A stretch of 64,000 nucleotides of DNA, taken from positions 113,103 through 177,102 of IMG/VR virus record IMGVR_UViG_3300042448_001840; one strand, given 5' to 3'. Shown here one piece after another: positions 8,616 through 18,700 of the stretch (position 1 is its first letter; each line of letters opens with the position of its first letter). A model generated the notes under the pieces. It did no database searches, was not told where the DNA came from, and worked only from the letters and a program-made list of their open reading frames with translations. The stretch is from a virus. The position numbers were made by a program, and so were the translations under genes.

Positions 8616-9023
8616 TCAGCAAGGCACGCAGCAGCTGCATTCACCCTTTACACAAATGACAGAAGGAAAACCTGGCGGGGCAAAGAAACCTGGTGGGGAA
8701 AAGAAATTTGGCGGGGAAAAGAAATCTGGCGGGGCAAAGAAACCTGGCGGGGAAAAGAAACTTGGTGGACCAAAAAAACTTGGTGGAGAAAAAACTCCAT
8801 AATCATAATTTATAGCTGTGCCAAGTAATACTACCGAAGTATCTGTTAAGGCTGTAACAACTTTGTCATTAAGATTGACGTCTTGAGTAGCAGTAGTTAC
8901 AACGGTGCCCACAACATGGCCTGCCGCAATGATCGCAGCATTTGCTGCTGCCCTAGTAGTGCCTTGGGCTATTGCAGGCTTAGCGTTTTTTCTATTTTGC
9001 TTTTTACCAGTATTTTCAGCCAT
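8616..9023 (-). CDS. PPGF-repeat protein with Cys-rich C-terminus
   Basis: 135 aa. The N-terminus is basic and polar (MAENTGKKQNRKNAKP), followed by an Ala-rich stretch (RAAANAAIIAAGHVVGTVV) and a short beta-like segment. About eight repeats of FF-x-PP-x follow (FSPPSFFGPP, FSPPGFFAPP, etc.), ending in a Cys-rich tail (CVKGECSCCVPC). The DNA repeats as 15-18-base units of the cctggcggggaaaagaaa type. A paralogue is at 23048-23468. Function unknown. The proline-rich repeats are candidate substrates for the neighbouring prolyl-hydroxylase-like enzymes (inference). Confidence 0.7.
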   Translation of the reverse strand: MAENTGKKQNRKNAKPAIAQGTTRAAANAAIIAAGHVVGTVVTTATQDVNLNDKVVTALTDTSVVLLGTAINYDYGVFSPPSFFGPPSFFSPPGFFAPPDFFSPPNFFSPPGFFAPPGFPSVICVKGECSCCVPC

Positions 9024-9024
9024 A

Positions 9025-10971
9025 TTATGCTACCAAATCTCCTAAAGCAACCCATGTATCAGTTGCGCGTTTAATAAGTGTAGCAGATGACCACTGTGCA
9101 CGCAACTTAAGACCAGGAGTACCGTTTAGTGTTACTCCTGCTCCTGCCGTAAGTGTGCACTGGCCAGCTAATGTTTGAAGGACTGTGAGAGTAGTCCCTA
9201 CCGGAAAAGCTACTGAAGAGTTAGGTGGCAATGTCAGCGTATTGGCTGAAGCATTCCCCATTTCGATCATCTTTCCGCTGTCTGCTAATACTAGTGTATA
9301 GCTAGCTGCCTGAGCGTTAGTGACTGTGTCAGTAATAATTCTCTGGTAGTTAGTGCCGTCATTTGTGAATTCCCAACAGTCTGTTGTTTCATTCCAACGA
9401 AGTACTACGTTTGTTGAAGTTCCGCGTTCTACTTCGATCCCAGCATTAACTGATGGAGTGCCTGCTTCATTATTATTTAATACAATAATGTTGTCATCAA
9501 TTGTTAAAGTCTCTGTATTAATACTTGTGGTAGTTCCTGAAACTGTTAAGTTGCCAGAAACGGTTAAGTTGCCTGCTACTGTCGGGTTAGATGTATTCAC
9601 CCAAGCAGAACCGTTATATGAAAGAAGTTGATTTGCAGCTGCTGTAGTAATTGTTACATCTGATAGATCTGTAATCCCTAATGTCTCAGTGAGGCTAGCG
9701 TTAACCCAAGCTGAACCGTTATACTTAAGAAACTGACCACTTGCAACTGAAGTAATTGTCACTCCGCCAACGTCATCAATGTCATTGATAGTTGGGATTG
9801 AACCCCATTCAAGACCTGATGTAGCCGACGAGTTTGCTCTTAAAAAGTTTCCATCTGTTCCAACAGCTAAGCGATTAACTGTATTGTCAGCTGTTCCGAC
9901 AACAAGATCACCTTTAGCATCGATTAGCGATTTTAGAACTGCGTTGTTGCCAGCATCAGAAACAGCTATTGTTGCAGCGTTTTGCACGAATGCGGTAGTT
10001 GCCAACTGAGTGTTGCTAGTAGCGTTTGCTGCGGTCGGTGCAGTAGGGACTCCAGTTAAACCTGGGCTAGCTAATGTTGCGTAACCAGTGAATGATACGC
10101 TAGATGTCTCTTTGCCAGAAATTCTACCATAATCGTCTACAGTAAAATTGCTAACAAAACTGGTTGTATTTGCGCCTGAAGTATTTGATTGAGCTACTGT
10201 AGCAAGATCAATACTATCCGCATTAACAACTAGTCTTGTTCCATTTGCGGAAACAATATCTATAGAATTGCCAGTCTTAACCATGCCGTCACCCACTACA
10301 AATGCTGCGGTACCGGTAAATTGAGAAAAGCTAAGATTATCTGTTCCTAAAACAATTGAATCGTTTGTACCAGTTCCAGTGGTAGTTAAGATAAATGCTT
10401 GACCACCATTGCTACTCCCAGCTACTACGTATACTGAATCGCCAGCAGAAACTTGACCAGCAACACTATTATTGGAATCCGCACGACGAGTTAACACAAA
10501 TGGGTTAGATGCATCGCCTTGTGCTGTAATTGTGTATATTCCGTTTTGTGTTGCAGTTGCTTGGTTTTTTACCAAGATGCTTTTGCCAGTAGTTTGAGAA
10601 GTTCCATCAACAGTTAGTCTCCCATTGGCATCACCAGTTAGAGTTGCTCCTACTCCAGCAGTTCCGTTTGCATAAGTGCAAGTAGGAAGAGCTGCTGCTG
10701 TAGCATAGGCTACTGCATCATGCCAATTCAAACCAGCGGCTACCGTATCAACATAGCCTCTTGTGGCCAAGGATGTCGAACTTGTTCCTGCGTTTGAAGT
10801 AACAACAGAAGTAACGTTTAATGTACCATCTACCGCTATATTGCCGACAACTGTGCCAGACGAGTTTTTGAATTCTGCCAAGGGGGCGCTTGCTCCAGTG
10901 GCTGCTTTGATGACAAAGGATTCATCATATACTGTAATTTCTGGTGCGGTTTCAATCCTTAGGCGGGCCAT
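9025..10971 (-). CDS. Tail fibre protein
   Basis: 648 aa. The N-terminus (MARLRIETAPEITVYDESF) leads to a module with GLNWHDAVAYATAAALP, KSILVKNQ, NGIYTITAQG and LTRRADSNN, known from many phage tail fibres. Fibre repeats then follow (PTAPTAANATSNTQLATTAFV; FLKYNGSAWVNASL) and an ETLTIDDNIIVLNNN module that recurs in three other fibres here. The C-terminal beta domain (TLTAGAGVTLNGTPGLKLRA) also closes the 23471-25963 fibre. Expected to be a trimeric host-recognition fibre. The C-terminal domain is the likely receptor or trimerisation part. Confidence 0.8.
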   Translation of the reverse strand: MARLRIETAPEITVYDESFVIKAATGASAPLAEFKNSSGTVVGNIAVDGTLNVTSVVTSNAGTSSTSLATRGYVDTVAAGLNWHDAVAYATAAALPTCTYANGTAGVGATLTGDANGRLTVDGTSQTTGKSILVKNQATATQNGIYTITAQGDASNPFVLTRRADSNNSVAGQVSAGDSVYVVAGSSNGGQAFILTTTGTGTNDSIVLGTDNLSFSQFTGTAAFVVGDGMVKTGNSIDIVSANGTRLVVNADSIDLATVAQSNTSGANTTSFVSNFTVDDYGRISGKETSSVSFTGYATLASPGLTGVPTAPTAANATSNTQLATTAFVQNAATIAVSDAGNNAVLKSLIDAKGDLVVGTADNTVNRLAVGTDGNFLRANSSATSGLEWGSIPTINDIDDVGGVTITSVASGQFLKYNGSAWVNASLTETLGITDLSDVTITTAAANQLLSYNGSAWVNTSNPTVAGNLTVSGNLTVSGTTTSINTETLTIDDNIIVLNNNEAGTPSVNAGIEVERGTSTNVVLRWNETTDCWEFTNDGTNYQRIITDTVTNAQAASYTLVLADSGKMIEMGNASANTLTLPPNSSVAFPVGTTLTVLQTLAGQCTLTAGAGVTLNGTPGLKLRAQWSSATLIKRATDTWVALGDLVA

Positions 10972-11039
10972 ATTACTCCTATTTTGTTTATAATAAAAAC
11001 TAAACTAATAGTAATAGCCTTAATCAAATATATGTAAAA

Positions 11040-11648
11040 TTAATTCCACCAAGCAACTGCCGCATATTTTATACCTTTTGTAATTGGAGTACTTTGATGA
11101 AAGAAAGGCACCTGGGATGGAAAGAAGATTATATCTCCTTCTTTTGGCTTTAGTTCTAGCCCAATTTTTGGGAATTCTAGAATCCCACCATCATAATCAT
11201 CATTTAAATACATCAAACCAGATATAACACGAGATAAAATTGGAGAAGTATCTAAGTGAACAGAAAAAAAATCTCCTAATTCGTATTTTAATGTGCTGTA
11301 TCGATCTTGCTCATATGCCTTTATGGCAATGCCGATTCTTTGCGTGTAGTCTCTAAGAGCAGCAGAAAATGAACGATCTATAACATTAAAGATTGAGCTA
11401 GATAAATAATTTACTTCATTAGACTCATTTGATCTAAAAAAATCTATTTGTTTACTACTTCTAAAAGAATTTACTTTTTCTTTAGTTTTATCCCCATGAT
11501 AAATTAGGCTGTCTCTCCATGCGTATTCTGTATTTAATTCTGATAAAGTATTTATTTGGTTAAGAACTTTTTTTGGATTTTCTATACCATTACGATAAAT
11601 TACAATTGAATTATTTATTTTAATAAAACATTTACTGTCTTCATCCAT
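11040..11648 (-). CDS. 2-oxoglutarate/Fe(II)-dependent oxygenase
   Basis: 202 aa. H-x-D is in SVHLDTSP, followed by LMYLNDDYDGGILEFP, KPKEGDIIFFPS, distal His in PFFHQSTPI and KGIKYAAVAWW at the very C-terminus. The N-terminal half (FIKINNSIVIYRNGI) resembles the other minus-strand copies. It follows a glycosyltransferase-like gene with a 2-base gap, so oxygenase and transferase are co-translated. Confidence 0.85.
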   Translation of the reverse strand: MDEDSKCFIKINNSIVIYRNGIENPKKVLNQINTLSELNTEYAWRDSLIYHGDKTKEKVNSFRSSKQIDFFRSNESNEVNYLSSSIFNVIDRSFSAALRDYTQRIGIAIKAYEQDRYSTLKYELGDFFSVHLDTSPILSRVISGLMYLNDDYDGGILEFPKIGLELKPKEGDIIFFPSQVPFFHQSTPITKGIKYAAVAWWN

Positions 11649-11650
11649 AT

Positions 11651-12457
11651 TTATTGTGTTATTCTCTTTAAAAATTCTAACATTTTACCAGTATATTTAA
11701 TGCGTCCAAAATGGGTCAAGTTAATAGTTGGGTCAACCCAAATCTTTCCCCCCATCTTTTGCCAATATCTACAAAAACCATAATCCTCAGACAAGAATCT
11801 TCCATCATCATCTACATAAGAATTAAACAAAGCGTAGGCGTTTTCTGTTTCTTCGCCGTGCAAAGCTCCTGTATCATCTTTGTATTTTAATTTTTTATAC
11901 TTTTTAAACATCTTATCAAACACTTGACGCTTAATGAGCATAAAGCCAGTCCCGGCTTCGTAGCATTCGATTGCTCCGTTATCAATATTTAATTGATTCT
12001 CACCTGGCTTTGTCATATGCACTACATATCTGCTGGCATATTCCATAAGATCTTGAGCTGGCATGTCTGCTTGTGCAGCTTCTTTTACTTTGTCCCAATT
12101 AATTTCCTTGATTGGATAAGACGCAGTCATGACATCCTTATCGTGCCACAATAACTTTAATATAGCTTCTTTGTCAAATTGAAGATCGACATCTATAAAT
12201 ACCATGTGGGTAAAGTCTGGACTACCCATAAACTTGGCAACAAGGTTGTTTCTTGCGCGGTTGATCAATGAGTCAGATATTGTGCAGACTGAATACTTTA
12301 AACCTATTTCTTTAAAATAAAGACAAGCTTGCAAAAAGCTCATCATAAAAGGTTCTGTTACATGTGAATCATAACACGGAAGTGCAAAGAATACATTCCA
12401 TTGCTCAAGTTTTTCTTTAGGGATTGTTATGTTAATTTGTTGTTCTTCTACAGGCAT
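11651..12457 (-). CDS. Glycosyltransferase, GT-A fold (Anp1/family-2-like)
   Basis: 268 aa. N-terminal strand VFFALPCYDSHV, then SLINRARNNLVAKF, the metal-binding D-x-D in HMVFIDVDLQF, DVMTASYPIKE, and a late FLSEDYGFCRYWQKMGGKIWVDP, where the acidic pair is the likely acceptor or catalytic element. The ending LTHFGRIKYTGKM is typical of this group in phages. Expected to transfer a sugar from an activated nucleotide; the acceptor is unknown. It is immediately upstream of an oxygenase gene. Confidence 0.75.
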   Translation of the reverse strand: MPVEEQQINITIPKEKLEQWNVFFALPCYDSHVTEPFMMSFLQACLYFKEIGLKYSVCTISDSLINRARNNLVAKFMGSPDFTHMVFIDVDLQFDKEAILKLLWHDKDVMTASYPIKEINWDKVKEAAQADMPAQDLMEYASRYVVHMTKPGENQLNIDNGAIECYEAGTGFMLIKRQVFDKMFKKYKKLKYKDDTGALHGEETENAYALFNSYVDDDGRFLSEDYGFCRYWQKMGGKIWVDPTINLTHFGRIKYTGKMLEFLKRITQ

Positions 12458-12495
12458 AGAAAAATATTAGCTTATATATAATCAGTTGTCAAGTC

Positions 12496-12861
12496 TTACT
12501 CGGATATTTCGAATGCATCCCAAGTTTGAGTATCTTCATTCCAAGAATGAGCCCCTTCAGTCGGAGGAGCTATTGGTGGTTCCCACTCGGTAGTTTCCTC
12601 ATTAAGAGTCCAAGAAGGGAAAGGTTTAGGGGCGATGTATGCGTCTAAAGCAGAGTTGTAGATGTAGCCGATACCTGCGTAGCGGGCACGCATGTTGCCG
12701 TTATATGAGGTCTGTTTCCATGTACCGCCCAAAAGGTTACGACAGAATTCAGCGCCTACAGCCTCTGATTCGTTGCCTTCTGCGTCTTTGCAATCATCGT
12801 TAGATACTACGATGACTCGCAATACGATGTTGTCTTCGCCAAGTTCTGCAAAGTGTGCCAT
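12496..12861 (-). CDS. Conserved phage structural protein (fibre-associated)
   Basis: 121 aa, starting MAHFAELGEDNIVLRVIVV and containing EFCRNLLGGTWKQTSYN and RARYAGIGYIYN, then PKPFPSWTLNEETTEWEPP. This is a recognisable small protein seen beside tail-fibre genes in many aquatic phages. Its biochemical role is not established. The Trp/Pro-rich C-terminus ('SWNEDTQTWDAFE') is typical. A Shine-Dalgarno-like AGGAG precedes the ATG. Confidence 0.65.
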   Translation of the reverse strand: MAHFAELGEDNIVLRVIVVSNDDCKDAEGNESEAVGAEFCRNLLGGTWKQTSYNGNMRARYAGIGYIYNSALDAYIAPKPFPSWTLNEETTEWEPPIAPPTEGAHSWNEDTQTWDAFEISE

Positions 12862-12924
12862 GTTTATTTCTCCTATTTTAGTACTGCTTGTGACAGTACG
12901 TGTATATTTGTGAATTTGCTCTTA

Positions 12925-13851
12925 TTAAAACGTTATACTTCCCGAAGCGTTGAAAGTGTATATTCTGTAGCCGCCTGCTGTTACTACGGTTGGCGAACCA
13001 GTTGTTGATGTTGCTGCCAAAAATGAATCTGGGTAGCGAACTATTACTACACCAGAACCTCCTGCGCCTCCAACAAGGTCGTTATTTTGACCTCCTCCAC
13101 CCCCGCCTCCTCCTCTGTTTGCAGTTCCCGCAGCACCTGTTGTAGAGTTGGAACCATTACCCCCACCACCCGAACCTCCAGAACCAGCAGAGCCAGCACC
13201 CAGTCGTGTACCCCCACCACCGCCACCACCATATGCAATAGTGGTACCAGTTATTGACGAGTTGGTACCCGCTCCTCCTCCACCGCCATTATTTCCCGAA
13301 CCATCACCACCAGCGGAAGATGTACCACCTCCACCGCCACCAGGATAGCCGGGTGCAACAAAAGCGCCGTTTCCTCCCCCAAATCCCTGATTTGTTGTTC
13401 CAGTTCCACCAGTAATTGAGTACCCACCACCACCACCACAACCGCCATCTTTTGTGTCTCCAGGACCATAACTGCCACCATGAACACCGCCACCACCGCC
13501 AGTTGATGTAATAGTAGAAAATGCACTATTCCCACCTTTGTATCCACCAGGACTCGGCCAGAAACCACCAGCGCCACCAGCGCCAACGGTAACTGTATAA
13601 GTAGTGCCTTCTGTTATTGGAAATGATGCCTCTGTCGCTCCACCGCCACCAGAGGTTGCACCAGCCATATTTGTACGCATACCACCTCCACCACCTCCAC
13701 CTGCGTTTGCGCCACCACCTGCTCCTACAACTAGATATTCAACGGATGAAGTTGTAGAAAGAGCTAGAAGAGATTGCTGTAAGTCAGTAAAACTCAATAG
13801 CCCAGTATTTCCAATCCTCTTGGGCCCAATAGCACCACCTGGTCCAGACAT
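12925..13851 (-). CDS. Glycine-rich tail adhesin
   Basis: 308 aa. After a short N-terminus come VEYLVVGAGGGANAGGGG and many GGGGG blocks separated by short variable motifs, ending with GGAGGSGVVIVRYP and a small beta domain (GGYRIYTFNASGSITF). This is the glycine-rich fibre-tip architecture found in many phages (polyglycine II-like bundles, as in gp38-type adhesins). It probably contacts the host receptor. Its start overlaps the stop of the 13851-14204 gene (TAATG). Confidence 0.75.
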   Translation of the reverse strand: MSGPGGAIGPKRIGNTGLLSFTDLQQSLLALSTTSSVEYLVVGAGGGANAGGGGGGGMRTNMAGATSGGGGATEASFPITEGTTYTVTVGAGGAGGFWPSPGGYKGGNSAFSTITSTGGGGGVHGGSYGPGDTKDGGCGGGGGYSITGGTGTTNQGFGGGNGAFVAPGYPGGGGGGTSSAGGDGSGNNGGGGGAGTNSSITGTTIAYGGGGGGGTRLGAGSAGSGGSGGGGNGSNSTTGAAGTANRGGGGGGGGQNNDLVGGAGGSGVVIVRYPDSFLAATSTTGSPTVVTAGGYRIYTFNASGSITF

Positions 13852-14204
13852 TAGCTAATCTCCTCATAACTACATACTGCTTCAAGGTCACCGTTAGCAG
13901 ATGCGGTAAGACGAAGTACGTCACCTTCTTCTAGGTAAATAGCCTTACTGAGTACATCTAAAGTTGCATCGGCAGGAACAGAAACCGTTTTAGCAATGTG
14001 ATACGCAGTAGAAGAACGGAATATGTCTACGTTGATGTCAGCGGCACTTGTGCCGTCAACATTAGAAACATACAAGGCATTGACTTTGAACACTTTGCCC
14101 GAAGAACCAGAGTTAGTGACAATTGCCGTAGCTGTAGTCGTGACAGCAAGAACTGCTGTCTTACCAGTGATTGTTGTAACGTTAACTATATTTGGCGCTG
14201 CCAT
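13851..14204 (-). CDS. Small conserved phage structural protein
   Basis: 117 aa beta-rich protein (MAAPNIVNVTTITGKTAVL; 'VFKVNALYVSNVDGTSAADINVDIF'; 'YLEEGDVLRLTASANGDLEAVCSYEE'). Sequences of this kind sit beside fibre genes in cyanophage-like genomes and are annotated as structural. It lies between two fibre genes, with a 1-base gap upstream and a TAATG overlap downstream. Confidence 0.65.
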   Translation of the reverse strand: MAAPNIVNVTTITGKTAVLAVTTTATAIVTNSGSSGKVFKVNALYVSNVDGTSAADINVDIFRSSTAYHIAKTVSVPADATLDVLSKAIYLEEGDVLRLTASANGDLEAVCSYEEIS

Positions 14205-14205
14205 T

Positions 14206-15684
14206 TTATCCTCCGAATACTATTGCCATTGCAATAGCTTTTCCTGTTGAAGCTTTTGTATTTAATTGTGTTTGAATTGCAGATGTTACACCGTCTACAT
14301 ATCCAATTTCTGTTGCACTGACATTACCAATAGATGTGTCTGAAGGTAGTGTAACGGTGCCAGTAAAAGTTGCATTTGCAAGTGGCGCAAATCCAGAAAT
14401 GGAAGCACCTTCAGGAATAGTTACAGTGCCCGTAAATGTAGGACTTGCAAGTGGTGCTTTTAGACCGATGCTAGTTGTTAGTGTCGTAGAAAGGTTCGCG
14501 TCGTTTCCAAGTGCGGTGGCAATTTCGCCAAGTGTATCAAGTGTTGAACCAGCACTATTGACAAGTGCGGCGACTTCTGCTCGAACAAACGCAGTAGTTG
14601 CAATTTGTGTCGTGTTGGTTGCTGCGTTTGCTGTAGGAGCAGTGGGCGTTCCTGTAAGTGCTGGTGAAGCTAAATTTGCTTTGAGATCAAGTGCGGTTTG
14701 TTGTGCAGTAGAGACTGGCTTAGCGGTGTCGGCCGTATTATCAACAGAACCTAAACCAACCATCGTTGCAGAAATGCCACTGACATTCCCAGTAAATGTT
14801 GGACTTGCAATATTTGCTTTCAAGTCGAGAGCAGTTTGTTGAGCAGTGGATACCGGCTTGGCTGTGTCCGCTGTATTATCGACAGAACCAAGGCCAACCA
14901 TAGTCTTTGTTATGCCAGAAACATTTCCCGTGAAGGTTGGTGAAGCAAGTGTGGCATATCCAGCAGCGTTTATCCAAGCTGTTCCATTCCACTTAAGTAA
15001 GTCACCAGTTGTTGACGATGTAATGGTTACATCACCTAAGTCATTAATGGTTGTAACTGCAGTTCCACTAACAGTTGCATATACACCAACTCTTACTGAA
15101 CTAGAAGATGGAGCAACTGAAAAATCTAATACTACAGTGTTGGCAGTTTCTGCTTCCCAACGAGCATTGATCACCTCATAGGGACTTACTGCATTTCTTG
15201 CAGTAACAACAACATCTCTAGTATTAAAGTTATGCGTAAGTGTAAAACTTGAATCTGTTCCATTACCAATAGTCTGATAATAAGATGACCCTGTTGATAC
15301 GCCTGTTACCGCACCGTACACTGAAACGATAACAGAGTCAGAAGTAACCGGTGAACTAAAATCAACTGTAATTGTGTTTGTAGTTGTAGCTTCCCAACGA
15401 GCATTAATTACTTCGTATGGTGATGCAGCGTTTCTGATTACTACAACAACGTTTCTTGTTCCAAATCCATGTGTAATTACATAGCTTGAATTTGTTCCAT
15501 CGCCTATGGTTGCACTGTAGACTGTGCCGCTAATATCACCTTCTGAAGCAGGTGAAAATTTAGTACCATCAAATTTTAAAACCTGGTTGGGAGTAGCGCC
15601 AGACAGATCAATTTGTACGCCATTGATCGTAGCGGTGTCCCCAACTACTAATCCATGCTTGATTACAAAATCTTTGTCTGCCAC
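14206..15684 (-). CDS. Tail fibre protein
   Basis: 492 aa. It starts MADKDFVIKHGLVVGDTATI, the typical baseplate-attachment start of such fibres. Two copies of a YSATIGDGTNSSYVITH / NARWEA beta module follow, then tandem TFTGNVSGI-TMVGLGSVDNTADTAKP-VSTAQQTALDLKA repeats and a PTAPTANAATNTTQIATTAFV module. The same repeats occur in the 23471-25963 fibre and the first module occurs in the 15737-20219 fibre. This implies exchange between fibre genes. Confidence 0.75.
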   Translation of the reverse strand: MADKDFVIKHGLVVGDTATINGVQIDLSGATPNQVLKFDGTKFSPASEGDISGTVYSATIGDGTNSSYVITHGFGTRNVVVVIRNAASPYEVINARWEATTTNTITVDFSSPVTSDSVIVSVYGAVTGVSTGSSYYQTIGNGTDSSFTLTHNFNTRDVVVTARNAVSPYEVINARWEAETANTVVLDFSVAPSSSSVRVGVYATVSGTAVTTINDLGDVTITSSTTGDLLKWNGTAWINAAGYATLASPTFTGNVSGITKTMVGLGSVDNTADTAKPVSTAQQTALDLKANIASPTFTGNVSGISATMVGLGSVDNTADTAKPVSTAQQTALDLKANLASPALTGTPTAPTANAATNTTQIATTAFVRAEVAALVNSAGSTLDTLGEIATALGNDANLSTTLTTSIGLKAPLASPTFTGTVTIPEGASISGFAPLANATFTGTVTLPSDTSIGNVSATEIGYVDGVTSAIQTQLNTKASTGKAIAMAIVFGG

Positions 15685-15736
15685 TAAAGTTCACTGTCCC
15701 TCTAGTTTTATATTTTAAAACTTAATTACTATTATA

Positions 15737-18700
15737 TCACACTGCTATAAGTGTTCTTGCAACTTTGACGGTAGCATTTGTTGATGCTGCGTCTGTGATG
15801 GTAACTCTTAACAATACGTTTGATGCGGAAATCGAAGTTGAGACTGTTAAAGGAATAACTGTTCCGCCCAATTCAATTACTGCATATTCTGACAAGTAAG
15901 ATGTTGTTCCATCATGAGCAAGTAATACCTCTGAAGTCGTATACTTTGATCCCTGGGTTACTTGGACAAGGTACTTAGCTGTTCTGTAGACTGTCTTGTC
16001 AAAGCTATCAACTGTTGTGACCGTGTTCACATTAACAACTTGAGTTGAAGTATTAAGTTCACCAGTTCCAGAATCTAAGGTTATGGCGCCAGTTGCTATG
16101 CTACCAAAGGTAACTGCTGCATTGGTGGCAACGTCCTGGCCAATTGAAAGGCTAATCGTATTAGCGTTATCATCATAGGCCTTAGTTACACCCGTACCTG
16201 CTGTTATCGCGCCTTCTACGGCGTCCTGAGCTGCCTCAGAGAAGTCTGAGACCTGACTGGCAGTGATCGAGATAGACGAGTTAGAAGCTGCTGTTAAGCG
16301 CCCCTGAGCGTCTACAGTGAATGTTCCTACGGAAGATGAACTACCATATGAGCCAGCTGTGACTGCTGTTGAGGCCAAGTCAAGAGTAACAGCACCAGAG
16401 GTGCCACCACCAGTTAAACCAGTGCCAGCCGTTACTGACTCAATGTCACCTGCGTCGTTTGTGAAGCTAATAACACCAGTACTCGAGTTATAAGCAAGAT
16501 CACCTGAAACGCTTATTTGTGCTCTTGTATTGGCAGTAAAATCGGAAACTTGGCTGGCAAGAATACTTATTGCAGTATTAGCTGCGGCTGTCAAACGACC
16601 TTGTGCATCTACTGTGTAGTTTGGAACAGTACTTGCATTGCCGTAGCTACCAGCTGTTACAGCTGTGCTATCAAGATTTAAAGTTATTGTATCAGTTGCA
16701 CTTGCGATAGAACTTAAACCAGTGCCACCAGCAATTGTTAAAGTATCGGTGCCTGAAGTAATTGTTTGGCTTGAGCCAGAGTCACCAGCAACCGTAAATG
16801 ACGTTGCTACGTTAGCGATGTCTGAATTGCTAGCAATATTGACATAAGTAGTTCCGTCGTTAGTAAACTGCCACTTGTCTGAAGTTTCGTCCCAACGTAA
16901 TTGAACATTATCAGAAGTACCACGCTCAACTTCAAGTCCAGCATTGAGGGCTGGGCTTCCTGTAACATTGCTATTGAGAACAATAATATTATCTTCAACA
17001 GCTAAAGTTTCAGTATTAAGAGTTGTGACATTTCCATTGACTGTAAAGTTTCCAGTAACGGTGAGGTTATTAGAAATCGTAACGTTAGCTGGAAGACTAA
17101 GGGTTACTGCACCAGCTGAAGAACTAACGGCAATTTCATTTGCGGTTCCAGTCAATGATGTCACTGCATTTGAAGAAAGGTCACTTACTTGACTTGCAAG
17201 AATACTAATCGCTGTATTACTTGCTGCGGTCAAACGTCCTTGAGCGTCTACAGTGTAGTTTGGAACTGTAGCTGCATTTCCATAGGAACCAGCAGTGACT
17301 GCTGTGTTATCTAGGTTCACGGTAATAGTATCTGAAGTTGCTACAGATGTAAGACCTGTGCCACCAGAAACTGTAAATGTATCTCCTGCTGTAATTGTTT
17401 GGCTAGAGCCAGAATCTGCAGATGCAGTAAATGACTGGCTTGCTACTGAGAAATCAACTTTCGCATTTGCGTCATCATAAGTTACTGTAATTCCTGATTG
17501 TGCTCCTGCTGATACCAATGTGCCAAAAGCATCTTGTGCAGCTTCTGCAAAATCGGTAACTGCTGTTGACGCAATTGATATCGCAGTATTAGCTGCAGCA
17601 GTTAAGCGACCTTGAGCGTCTACTGTGTAATTCGGGACAGTACTTGCGTTCCCATACGAGCCAGCAGTTACTGCTGTGCTAGCAAGATCCAAAGTAACAG
17701 CACCAGAGGTGCCACCACCAGTCAATCCTGTTCCTGCAGTAACCGACTCAATATCTCCGGCGTCGTTTGTGAAACTAATAACACCAGTTGAACTGTTATA
17801 GGCAAGATCTCCAGAAACGCTAATTTGGGCTCTGGTGTTAGCAGTGAAGTCTGAAATCTTTCCTGCTGTCAAAGTAGTGAAAGTAAGATCCCCAGCACCA
17901 TTGGTCATTAACACTGCACCGTTGGCTCCATCAGCACCAACTGCTGAAATGATAGAAGCTTCTGTTGTTCCAACGATTGTAGTGAAGTCTAATACTCCAG
18001 AACCATTAGTGGTGAGTGCTTGACCACTAGTTCCGTCACCACCAGCTGCTGCGATAAGAGCAGCTGCAGTTACGTCTCCAAGATTAGCATAGTTGGTGCC
18101 ATCATTTGTAAATGTCCACTTGTCCGTAGTTTCATTCCAAAGAATAGAAACATCTGTTGATGTTCCTCTGTTAACTTCTATACCACTATTTAATGTTGGA
18201 GCACCTGTAACGCCAGAGTTTAATGTAATAATATTATCTTCAACATTTAACTGTTCCGTATTAACAGTTGTTGTGTTACCGCTAACTGTCAAGTCCCCAG
18301 TAACAACTAAGTTGTTTGAAATAGTTACGTTAGCTGGCAGGCTAAGTGTTACCGCACCAACGCCAGAGTTAGAAACTGCAATTTCATTTGCAGTTCCTGT
18401 TAAACCAGTGACAAGATTTGATCCCTTATCACTGATCTGTGAGGCTGTTACTGAAATTGTGGTATTACCAGCTGCGGTTAAACGACCTTGTGCGTCAACT
18501 GTGAATGTTCCGACAGTGCCTGCTGCACCGTAAGACCCGGCTGTAACTGCAGTATTAGCAAGATCTAAGGTAACCGATCCAGAAGTACCGCCACCAACAA
18601 GGCCAGTGCCTGCAGTTACTGATTCAATGTCACCTGCGTCATTGGTGAAGCTAATAACACCAGTGCTTGAGTTATAAGCAAGATCCCCAGAAACGCTAAT

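Noticed and set aside
8608-8802. Plus-strand frame with GGEKK-type repeats opposite the PPGF gene
   Set aside because: It is the mirror of the minus-strand PPGF repeats. It has no ribosome site, and the minus-strand frame has a paralogue elsewhere.
13047-13858. Several Pro- or Val-rich frames in the glycine-rich fibre region
   Set aside because: They arise from G/C-biased Gly codons read in other frames or strands. The 12925-13851 fibre explains the whole stretch.
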